Below the pieces are notes generated by a model. That model was not told the DNA's origin, searched no databases, and was given only the letters and a program-made list of their open reading frames with translations. This document shows, in pieces, positions 17,053-24,145 of a stretch of 64,000 bases of DNA. The DNA is taken from contig CAYWLS010000022.1 of assembly GCA_964458605.1 (NCBI GenBank), positions 1 through 64,000 of the forward strand, read 5' to 3'. The first letter of the stretch is position 1, and the number at the start of each line of letters is the position of its first letter. Origin of the DNA: JBBSNV01 sp964458605 (GTDB lineage Bacteria > Pseudomonadota > Alphaproteobacteria > Reyranellales > JAQSWP01). Position numbers and translations under genes: made by a program.

Positions 17053-17985
17053 TCAGCCGCCAGGTGGCGCGTAGCGCAGATAGGCAAGGCGCTTCTGCTC
17101 GCGCCGTCCCTGCGACACCGTATCGAGGATCAGACCGCATGCCACGCTGAGGAACGCCAGCAGCATCAGGCTGGCGGACAGCACGGCGGTCGGCAGGCGC
17201 GGCACCAGGCCGGTCTCCAGGAAGGTGACGACCACCGGCACCGCCAGCCAGATCGACAGGATGGCGAACATCGCCGCCAGGATGGTGAAGAAGGCAAACG
17301 GCCGCTCGTCGCGGAACAGGTTCACCAAGGTGCGCAGGATGTGCACGCCGTCGCGCCAGGTGTTGAGCTTGCTGACCGATCCTTCGGGCCGCGCGCCGTA
17401 GGGCGTCGGCATCTCCGCCACCGGGATGTTGAGCGACAGGGTATGCACCGTGAGTTCGGCCTCGATGTCGAAGCCCTGCGACAGGGCGGGGAAGGTCTTG
17501 ACGAAACGGCGGGAGAACACGCGATAGCCCGACAGCATGTCCTTGATGCGGTTGCCGAACAGGAAGCCGACGAACCAGGTCAGCAGGAAATTGCCGGCGC
17601 GGTGGCCGCGGCGGTAGGCGGCCTGCTCCTGCTCGACCCGGGCGCCCACCACCATGTCGAGATTCTCCGACACCAGCCGGTCGACCAGCGCGCGGGCGCT
17701 CAGCGGGTCGTAGGTATTGTCGCCGTCGGCCATCACGTAGATGTCGGCATCGATGTCGGCGAACATGCGGCAGACCACGAAGCCCTTGCCCTTGAGGGGT
17801 TCGCTGCGCACCACCGCCCCGGCCCGGGCGGCGACCTCGCGCGTGCGGTCGGTCGAGGCGTTGTCGTAGACGTAGATGGCGGCTTCCGGCAGCGCCTCGC
17901 GGAAGCGTCGCACGCAATCGCCGATCGCGGCCTCCTCGTTGTAGCAGGGAAACATCACGGCAATGCGCGGGGTAGACGAGGTCAT
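17053..17985 (-). CDS. Polyprenyl-phosphate glycosyltransferase (GT2, DPM1/GtrB-like)
   Basis: The 310-aa enzyme has a GT2 domain (about 6-175) with VMFPCYNEE, the nucleotide-sugar loop DNASTDRT, and the metal-binding DGD at Asp87-Asp89. The DMLSGYRVFSRRFVKTFP and GFDIEAELTVH blocks are typical of dolichol/polyprenyl-phosphate sugar synthases. Two C-terminal helices (about 228-250 and 262-285) anchor it. It should load a sugar from a nucleotide donor onto polyprenyl phosphate on the cytoplasmic face. ATG 17985 follows CAGGAG. The sugar itself cannot be predicted. Confidence 0.9.
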   Translation of the reverse strand: MTSSTPRIAVMFPCYNEEAAIGDCVRRFREALPEAAIYVYDNASTDRTREVAARAGAVVRSEPLKGKGFVVCRMFADIDADIYVMADGDNTYDPLSARALVDRLVSENLDMVVGARVEQEQAAYRRGHRAGNFLLTWFVGFLFGNRIKDMLSGYRVFSRRFVKTFPALSQGFDIEAELTVHTLSLNIPVAEMPTPYGARPEGSVSKLNTWRDGVHILRTLVNLFRDERPFAFFTILAAMFAILSIWLAVPVVVTFLETGLVPRLPTAVLSASLMLLAFLSVACGLILDTVSQGRREQKRLAYLRYAPPGG

Positions 17986-18052
17986 GGCGCTCCTGGTCGG
18001 ACACGAAACGGTGCTTTGGAACAATGCCATTGTCGAGCCGCGGCGAACAGCG

Positions 18053-19459
18053 TTACCGCGCCTCGGCGCCGGCCGCGGCAGGCGAGCGCTCGTCCCGGCG
18101 CGCTCCCAGGCCGATGGCGAAGACCGCTGCGACCGCGAGCCAGGCGACCCGGCTCTGGTAGCGCTCGGTGGTGCCGGAAAACACGCCGCACACGAAGGCG
18201 TTTATCGCCAGGGCGGCCAGGACCAGGGCACCGAACCCTGCAGCGCGGCGACGGCCCGCCCGGGCGAGCAGAATGGCCGACAGGACCAGCCCTGCCAGCG
18301 CGGCCAGCTGTACCGGCCGCTGGAACGGGTTGAGCAGCGCCGATAGCCGGTCGATGCCGCCATCGGCCTGGCGCGCCTCGTGGAAGCGGGCCGCCTCGTG
18401 GGGAAAGGCGATCTCGACAATACGATTGGCCTCGATCCCCGGACGATGCAGCGATTCGCCGATGTCGATATGCACCAGCTGGCGCGCCGTGTCGGCAACG
18501 ATGGCGCCCAGGTGACGCAGCGGCATGCGCGCTGCGCTGTCGAGCACGATGTGGCGCAGTTCCGGCGTCGGCGTCCATCCTCCCAGCAGCGTGAACGCCT
18601 CCGGCCTGGACCAGAGATATTCGTTGTGGCTGCGCGGCATCTGGTCCTTCAGCGCACATAGCCGCAGCGCCGGTTGCGGGCAGACCTCGGACAGATAGTC
18701 GGCCACGATTCCGTCATCGACCAGACGGCCGAACAGGAATTGCTGGCCGCCCTGGCTGTAGTAGGGATGGCCGGCGATGCTCCACTGCACGGCCACCGCC
18801 ACGACGATGCCGGCGACGGCGGCCATCGCTGCCTGGCCGATGCCGCGCCAGTTCAGGGCCAGCCGGCCCCGTCCGATAGCGGCCAGCACGACCATGCCGA
18901 TCGCCAGCGGCGCGTGGCTGGGATGCAGCGCCACGCCCAGCGCCACGACCTCCAGCAGCAGCAGCCGGCGAACCGCGCCGAATTCCCGCCCGTAGAGCAT
19001 GACCAGAAGGATGGCCAGAACCATCGGACCGCCGGCGAAATCGGGCATGACCTGATCGACTGTCCACGGCAGGCCGGTCAGCGCGGCCAGGATCAGCCCC
19101 AGCGCGACCAGCCACAGCGCGCGATGGCGGGCGGCAAACGCAGCGATGGTCTCGTGCAGCACCCAACTCGCTATCAGGGCCTGCGCCGCGATCACGGGCC
19201 ACAGCGACACGCCCGCGTGCAGGACATGCATCAGGACCGGATAGGTCAGGCCGCGCGGCACATATTCCTGCGGCGCGAAGGACAGGGCGATGTAGAGCGC
19301 CGAATCGGGATAGAGCAGCGGATAGCCGTTGTAGAGGGCGGGCCACAGCAGGAGCGCGGCGACCAATGTAACGGCCGCCCCATGTCCGAAGATCCGGGCC
19401 GCGCCGGTCCACGGCGTCTTGCGGAGAAGCGCCGGGCGGGAGAGGTCGGACGACGTCAT
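18053..19459 (-). CDS. GT-C-like polytopic membrane protein (tandem copy B)
   Basis: The 468-aa integral membrane protein has about ten hydrophobic segments. After the first helix it reads NGYPLLYPDSALYIALSF, with an acidic residue in the first periplasmic loop as in GT-C fold (PMT/ArnT-like) glycosyltransferases. A later periplasmic region has two cysteines in EVCPQPALRLCALKDQMP, then ERYQSR near the C-terminus. All these blocks recur in the adjacent copy A, so the two are paralogues. Its start overlaps the stop of copy A (ATGA, 19456-19459). With the downstream GT2 and GtrA genes it could transfer lipid-linked sugars in the periplasm. That role is inferred, and no named family was recognised. 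Confidence 0.8.
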   Translation of the reverse strand: MTSSDLSRPALLRKTPWTGAARIFGHGAAVTLVAALLLWPALYNGYPLLYPDSALYIALSFAPQEYVPRGLTYPVLMHVLHAGVSLWPVIAAQALIASWVLHETIAAFAARHRALWLVALGLILAALTGLPWTVDQVMPDFAGGPMVLAILLVMLYGREFGAVRRLLLLEVVALGVALHPSHAPLAIGMVVLAAIGRGRLALNWRGIGQAAMAAVAGIVVAVAVQWSIAGHPYYSQGGQQFLFGRLVDDGIVADYLSEVCPQPALRLCALKDQMPRSHNEYLWSRPEAFTLLGGWTPTPELRHIVLDSAARMPLRHLGAIVADTARQLVHIDIGESLHRPGIEANRIVEIAFPHEAARFHEARQADGGIDRLSALLNPFQRPVQLAALAGLVLSAILLARAGRRRAAGFGALVLAALAINAFVCGVFSGTTERYQSRVAWLAVAAVFAIGLGARRDERSPAAAGAEAR

Positions 19460-20829
19460 TGCGACCGGCCGAACCAGGGCGTGTAGAACGGGCGGGCCAG
19501 CAGGATCATGGTGCCGAGCGTGCCGATCCAGACCATGCGGCTGCCATAGCGATCGCCGGGGTTGGACAGCACGCCGCAGATGGCGGCATTGCCCAGCACC
19601 GCCAGCGCCAGGGTCAGCGCCAGCCCCGCGCCGGCAAGATCGCGCCGTCGCCAGCGCGCCAGGCCCAGCACCGCCAGCCCGGCCATGCCGACGATGGCCG
19701 CCGGCGCATGGACCAGGTTGATTCGGGCGAAATCGAACCTGTCGCGCTGCTGCAACGCATTCATGTAGGCGGGAAGCTCGCCCGGAAAGTGCCGTGCCAC
19801 GGCGACCGCCGTGGCATCGAGCTGCGACCAGGTGCCGTCGCCGGTGTCGAACTCGGCCAGCTGCGCGCCAACGTCGCGCAACGCGGCAACGAGATGCCGG
19901 AGCGGAAAGGCGGCCAGGCTGCCGCGCACGATGCGCCCGGCCTCGTCCTGCGCACCCTGCCAGCCGCCGATCTTGTCCAGCAGATTGTCGTAGGCCCACA
20001 GGAAGTCGTTGGCCGAACCGGGCAGCCGGTCGCGATAGGCGCAAAGCTTGTAGTCCGGCGATGGGCAGACGCGATCGAGATAGGGTTTCACCAGGCCGTC
20101 CTGCATGAACCGCGCCAGCAGGAAGACATCGCCGCTCTGGCTGATGAAAGGTCGCCCGCTCGCCGCATAGTGGACCGCGACGGTGGTGCCCACGCCGCCC
20201 GCCGCAATCAGCGCCGGCAGCGCCAGGAAGGCCAGACCCGGCCTCAACCGCCGCAGCGCCAGCCAGACCAGGAGCATTGCCAGCGCCAGCCCGATGGCCA
20301 GCAGCATGAAGGTCGCATGGGCGGCCGCGGCCATCAGCGCCACCGCGAACAGGCCGATGCGCGTCGGCCAGCCCAGCATCGGCCTGGCGAACAGCAGTGC
20401 CGCCAGCGCAAGCGCCAGCAGCCCGCCCAGGAAGTCCGGCATGATCTGGCCGGCATACCAGGGCAGGGCGGTCAGCACGGCAAGCAATGCGGTCAGGATG
20501 CAGGCGGTCCAGCTCGACGCGCCGGGCAGGAAGACGCGCACGGCCACCACGATCACCCAGGCTGCAAGCAGGCATTGCAGCGCCACAACGATCCACAGGC
20601 TGGCGAGGGGATGGGCCGGCAGCAGCACCAGCGCATAGGGCATGGTGCGGTAGATCACCGGCTGCAGGGTGAACGACATGTCGATGTAATCGGCCGAGTC
20701 GTAGAACACCAGCGGGTAGCCATTGACCAGCGCCGGCGCCGCCAGCAGGACGGCCGAGACGAGGGTGGCGAGGGCGGTCGACAGCGACTTGGACGGCAAG
20801 GCGGCTCCGGCGCAGGACGGTCGGTCCAT
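19456..20829 (-). CDS. GT-C-like polytopic membrane protein (tandem copy A)
   Basis: The 457-aa paralogue of the next gene shares the matching landmarks: NGYPLVFYDSADYIDMSF after helix 1, LTALPWYAGQIMPDFLGG (LTGLPWTVDQVMPDFAGG in copy B), the two-cysteine loop RVCPSPDYKLCAYRDRLP, a following NDFLWAYDNLLDKIGGW (NEYLW..GGW in copy B), and CGVLSNPGDRYGSR near the end. The conserved order across two diverged proteins suggests that the Asp, Cys and Trp positions are functional. ATG 20829 (MDRPSC) is used; an upstream in-frame start at 20856 would add 9 residues. It is the promoter-proximal gene of a minus-strand cluster, divergent from a GH17 gene 97 bp away. Confidence 0.8.
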   Translation of the reverse strand: MDRPSCAGAALPSKSLSTALATLVSAVLLAAPALVNGYPLVFYDSADYIDMSFTLQPVIYRTMPYALVLLPAHPLASLWIVVALQCLLAAWVIVVAVRVFLPGASSWTACILTALLAVLTALPWYAGQIMPDFLGGLLALALAALLFARPMLGWPTRIGLFAVALMAAAAHATFMLLAIGLALAMLLVWLALRRLRPGLAFLALPALIAAGGVGTTVAVHYAASGRPFISQSGDVFLLARFMQDGLVKPYLDRVCPSPDYKLCAYRDRLPGSANDFLWAYDNLLDKIGGWQGAQDEAGRIVRGSLAAFPLRHLVAALRDVGAQLAEFDTGDGTWSQLDATAVAVARHFPGELPAYMNALQQRDRFDFARINLVHAPAAIVGMAGLAVLGLARWRRRDLAGAGLALTLALAVLGNAAICGVLSNPGDRYGSRMVWIGTLGTMILLARPFYTPWFGRSQ

Positions 20830-20926
20830 AGTGAGTGGCCGCGCCGCGGCCGGCAAGCCGGCAATACGTTGCCGGGCCGGCGAAATATTCTGCCTAAGTG
20901 CCAGCGAGGTCTGCTAAAAATCGGTC

Positions 20927-22807
20927 ATGCGGATAGTTGTTCTGGCGGCGGCGCTGCTCTTGGCGGCGGGCGCCAATTTCCTGGTCTGGTGGCTGCCCAA
21001 CCGTCCGGTGGAGATCGCCGGCAGCCAGGTCGAGCCGCCGCGCAGCGTGTCCTTCTCGCCCTATCGCCGCGGGCAGAGCCCGCTGACCATGGACTATCCG
21101 ACGCCCGGCGAGATCGCCGCCGACATGAAGCTGCTGTCGCAATACGGCGTGAAGTCGCTGCGCACCTATACCTCGCTCGAGGGCATGGAGATCGTGCCGC
21201 GACTGGCCGGCTCGATGGGCCTGAAGGTGATCCACAGCGCCTGGCTGTCGGGCAGTCCGCTGCTCAATGCCCAGGAGATCACCGCGCTGATCGACGCGGC
21301 CAACCGCTACCCCGACGCCATCGATCGCGTCATCGTCGGCAACGAAGTGTTGCTGCGCAACGACCTGAAGATCGACGAGCTGATCACCTTCATCCGCCGC
21401 GTGAAGTCGTCGGTGCGCCAGCCGGTGTCCTACGCCGATGTGTGGGAGAAGTGGATCGAAAATACCGAGCTGGCCAACGAAGTCGACTTCATCACCATCC
21501 ACATCCTGCCGTATTGGGAAAACGATCCGATCGGCATCGATCGCATCCGCCAGCACATCCTGGACGTCTACAACCTGGTCAAGGCGCGTTTCCCCAACAA
21601 GCCGATCCTGATCGGCGAGACCGGCTGGCCGAGCGATGGCCGGATGCGGGCCGATGCGCGTCCGGGGCTGGTCGAGCGCGTGCGCTTCGAGGCGATCTTC
21701 CGCCAGCTCGCCAAGGAGCAGGGCTTCGACTACAACATGATCGAGGCCTTCGACCAGCCGTGGAAGAGCTTGCTGGAAGGTACGGTGGGCGAGAGTTGGG
21801 GCGTGTTCGATGCCGATCGCCTGGCCAAGTTCAGGTCCGGCGAGCCGGTCAGCGCCGATCCGCTGTGGCTGGTGAAGTTCCTGGCCTCCACCGCAATGGC
21901 CGCCGTCCTGGCGACCGCCTTCGCGGCGCGGCGGACGTCCATGTCAGGCGGTCGCATCCTGGTATTTGCGCTGTTCGCCCAGGCCATTGCCAGCACCTTG
22001 GTGTTCGGCCTGGCCATCGACCTGCAGCGCAGCCTGCCGCTGGCCGGGCTGGCGGCCAATGTGGTCGAGCACGCCGCGGCGAAGCTGTTCTCCCAGCCGG
22101 GCGCGGCGTTCGATCTGATCTGGCGCTATTCGTTCTATGGCCTGCGCGTCGTCGGCACGGCCTTCTGGGCGGTCCTGGGCGCCATGTTTGCAGGATTCCT
22201 GCTGCGCGGCATCGGCGACAGCCTGGCCGGGGAGGCGCCGGTGCCGGAGCGGGTGCGGCGCGTGCGCGGCAGCGTGGCCCGCGCCCTGGGCAATGGTCTG
22301 CTGCGCGCTTTCGTCCGGCCGGTGCTGACCCTGCAGATGCTGTTCCTGGTCTTTACGCTTCTGGCCGTGTGGCATAGCTGGGCATTGATGCTCGATGGCC
22401 GCTATCGCGATTTCCCGATCGGCAATTACTGGCTGCCTGCCGGAGTGCTGCTGGCGTGGAAGCTTCTCACGCTGTTCAGGCCGTCGCCGCACGCGCCGAC
22501 GCGCCACCGCCTGGCGGAAGCGCTGTCGTTCGGCCGACTCTATGGGCTAGTGGGCAGCGCGCCGTCGGCCGGCCTGTCGCCAGGCTACACGCGCCTGGGG
22601 CCGATCTGGCCGGAATTGCTGCTGATCGTCGGGTTGCTCGGCGGCGCGCTGGGCATCGTGCTGGTCGAGAGCGCGCTCAATCGCGAAGCGCAGCTATGGG
22701 CCGCGTTGACGGTGTCGATGGCGCTGCCCTATCTGGCCACGGTGCGCCTGTCGCTGGCCTTGCCGCTGGCCGAGCGCCCGCCCGAGTCTTTCACCGGAAA
22801 ATGGTAA
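20927..22807 (+). CDS. GH17-type beta-glucan hydrolase/transglycosylase with membrane domain
   Basis: The 626-aa protein has an N-terminal hydrophobic anchor (about 2-22) and then a glycoside hydrolase family 17 domain (about 40-285). The acid/base Glu140 is in VGNEVL and the nucleophile Glu231 in GETGWPS. About seven hydrophobic helices fill the C-terminal half (residues 310-610). This architecture matches bacterial GH17 proteins of the NdvC/Glt type, which remodel beta-1,3/1,6-glucans in rhizobia. The catalytic domain should be periplasmic. It is divergently transcribed from the GT-C-like/GT2/GtrA cluster and may act on a related envelope or osmoregulated periplasmic glucan. No NdvB-like synthase is in the window. 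Confidence 0.87.
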   Translation: MRIVVLAAALLLAAGANFLVWWLPNRPVEIAGSQVEPPRSVSFSPYRRGQSPLTMDYPTPGEIAADMKLLSQYGVKSLRTYTSLEGMEIVPRLAGSMGLKVIHSAWLSGSPLLNAQEITALIDAANRYPDAIDRVIVGNEVLLRNDLKIDELITFIRRVKSSVRQPVSYADVWEKWIENTELANEVDFITIHILPYWENDPIGIDRIRQHILDVYNLVKARFPNKPILIGETGWPSDGRMRADARPGLVERVRFEAIFRQLAKEQGFDYNMIEAFDQPWKSLLEGTVGESWGVFDADRLAKFRSGEPVSADPLWLVKFLASTAMAAVLATAFAARRTSMSGGRILVFALFAQAIASTLVFGLAIDLQRSLPLAGLAANVVEHAAAKLFSQPGAAFDLIWRYSFYGLRVVGTAFWAVLGAMFAGFLLRGIGDSLAGEAPVPERVRRVRGSVARALGNGLLRAFVRPVLTLQMLFLVFTLLAVWHSWALMLDGRYRDFPIGNYWLPAGVLLAWKLLTLFRPSPHAPTRHRLAEALSFGRLYGLVGSAPSAGLSPGYTRLGPIWPELLLIVGLLGGALGIVLVESALNREAQLWAALTVSMALPYLATVRLSLALPLAERPPESFTGKW

Positions 22808-22835
22808 CGTTGCGCGCCGCAGAGGAGGAATCGCC

Positions 22836-23492
22836 ATGGACATGACCGGAGAATATCGCATCGCCGCGCCGCGCGAGGCGGTCTGGGCGGGGCTCAACGA
22901 TCCGGCCATCCTCCAGGCTTGCATTCCCGGCTGCGAAACGCTGGAGAAGACCGGCGACAACGAGTTCAAGGCCACCGTCCGCATCAAGATCGGCCCGGTC
23001 AGCGCGCGCTTCGGCGGCAAGGTGACCCTGACCGATCTCGACCCGCCCAACGGCTATCGCATCGTCGGCGAGGGCAGCGGCGGCGCGGCGGGATTCGCCA
23101 AGGGCGGCGCCACCGTCAAGCTGGAGAGCGAGGGTGCCGACACCATCCTGCGCTACACCGCCGACGCCCAGGTGGGCGGCAAGCTGGCCCAGGTCGGCTC
23201 GCGGCTGATCGAGGGCACCTCCAACAAGCTGGCCGGGGAATTCTTTTCCGCCTTCGCCGAAAAAGTACAGGCCAACGCCGCCGCCGACGCGCCGCCGCCG
23301 GCCGGCGTGTCGGCCGCCGCCAATGCTGCGGCGTCTTCCGCGGCCGCCGCTGCCGCGGTGTCGCCGCCGCAACCGGTTCCGGTGCCGGCCGCCGCGGCGC
23401 CGGCGCCGCGCGCGTCGGCCAACTGGCGGCCCTGGTTTCTGGCGGTCGGCGTGGTCGCGCTCGCCGTCATCGCCTATCTGCTGGTCCGGTGA
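22836..23492 (+). CDS. coxG: CoxG-family SRPBCC protein with C-terminal anchor
   Basis: The 218-aa protein has a CoxG domain (residues 1-148; SRPBCC fold) containing AAPREAVWAGLNDPAILQAC, an Ala/Pro linker (about 150-190) and one C-terminal transmembrane helix (about 197-217). In Oligotropha, CoxG takes part in anchoring or maturing CO dehydrogenase at the inner face of the cytoplasmic membrane. The position immediately before coxSLM fits that role. It starts 28 bp after the GH17 gene but has its own ribosome-binding site (AGAGGAGG). Confidence 0.9.
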   Translation: MDMTGEYRIAAPREAVWAGLNDPAILQACIPGCETLEKTGDNEFKATVRIKIGPVSARFGGKVTLTDLDPPNGYRIVGEGSGGAAGFAKGGATVKLESEGADTILRYTADAQVGGKLAQVGSRLIEGTSNKLAGEFFSAFAEKVQANAAADAPPPAGVSAAANAAASSAAAAAAVSPPQPVPVPAAAAPAPRASANWRPWFLAVGVVALAVIAYLLVR

Positions 23493-23660
23493 GTGGTCCG
23501 GTGAGCTGGGCGGTTTCGCCCGCGTAACCGGCTTGTTGCTTGACCCCGGCAGGGGAAAGGGAAAGACTTTTACCGCTGTCCGACAAAACGTCCGTCAGTG
23601 ACGGGGACGGCGCATGGCGTAGGCGCATATGGCGCTTGGTGTGATCAGAGGGAGGATTTC

Positions 23661-24143
23661 ATGTCGCTGACCGTAAATATGACGGTGAACGGCAAAGCGG
23701 TCAGCGGGACCGTCGAGCCGCGCACTTTGCTGGTGCAATTCCTGCGGGAAAATCTCGGGCTCACCGGCACGCATGTCGGCTGCGACACAAGCCAGTGCGG
23801 CGCTTGCGTCGTCGATGTCGACGGCAAGTCGATCAAGTCCTGCACCATCTTCGCCGTGCGCGCCGACGGCGCCAAGGTCACCACCATCGAAGGCCTGGCC
23901 GACGGCACGACGCTTCATCCGATGCAGGAGGCGTTCCGCGAGAACCACGGCTTGCAATGCGGCTTCTGCACGCCAGGCATGGTGATGAGCGCGATCGACC
24001 TGGTGAAGCGCCACAACTACCAGCTCGACGAAGCCACGGTGCGGCACGGCCTGGAGGGCAATCTGTGCCGCTGCACCGGCTACCATAACATCGTCAAGGC
24101 GGTGCTGGCCGGCGCCAAGGCCATGCAAGCCAAGGGGGTGTAG
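23661..24143 (+). CDS. coxS: CO dehydrogenase-type small subunit (two [2Fe-2S])
   Basis: The 160-aa iron-sulfur subunit has all eight cluster cysteines. Cys41, Cys46, Cys49 and Cys61 form the plant-ferredoxin-like cluster; Cys100, Cys103, Cys136 and Cys138 form the helical-domain cluster. It relays electrons from the molybdenum site in CoxL to FAD in CoxM. ATG 23661 follows GGGAGGA, and an upstream in-frame start would add 21 unrelated residues. The 168-bp gap before it contains a small palindrome, CCGTCA-G-TGACGG (23592-23604), of unclear meaning. Confidence 0.95.
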   Translation: MSLTVNMTVNGKAVSGTVEPRTLLVQFLRENLGLTGTHVGCDTSQCGACVVDVDGKSIKSCTIFAVRADGAKVTTIEGLADGTTLHPMQEAFRENHGLQCGFCTPGMVMSAIDLVKRHNYQLDEATVRHGLEGNLCRCTGYHNIVKAVLAGAKAMQAKGV

Positions 24144-24145
24144 CC

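Noticed and set aside
22836..23492. coxG considered as part of the upstream GH17 operon
   Set aside because: The 28-bp spacing allows readthrough, but its CoxG domain and own ribosome-binding site tie it to coxSLM.
23592..23604. CCGTCA-G-TGACGG palindrome upstream of coxS
   Set aside because: Short and isolated, and G+C-rich DNA yields such palindromes by chance; no second copy and no regulator nearby.
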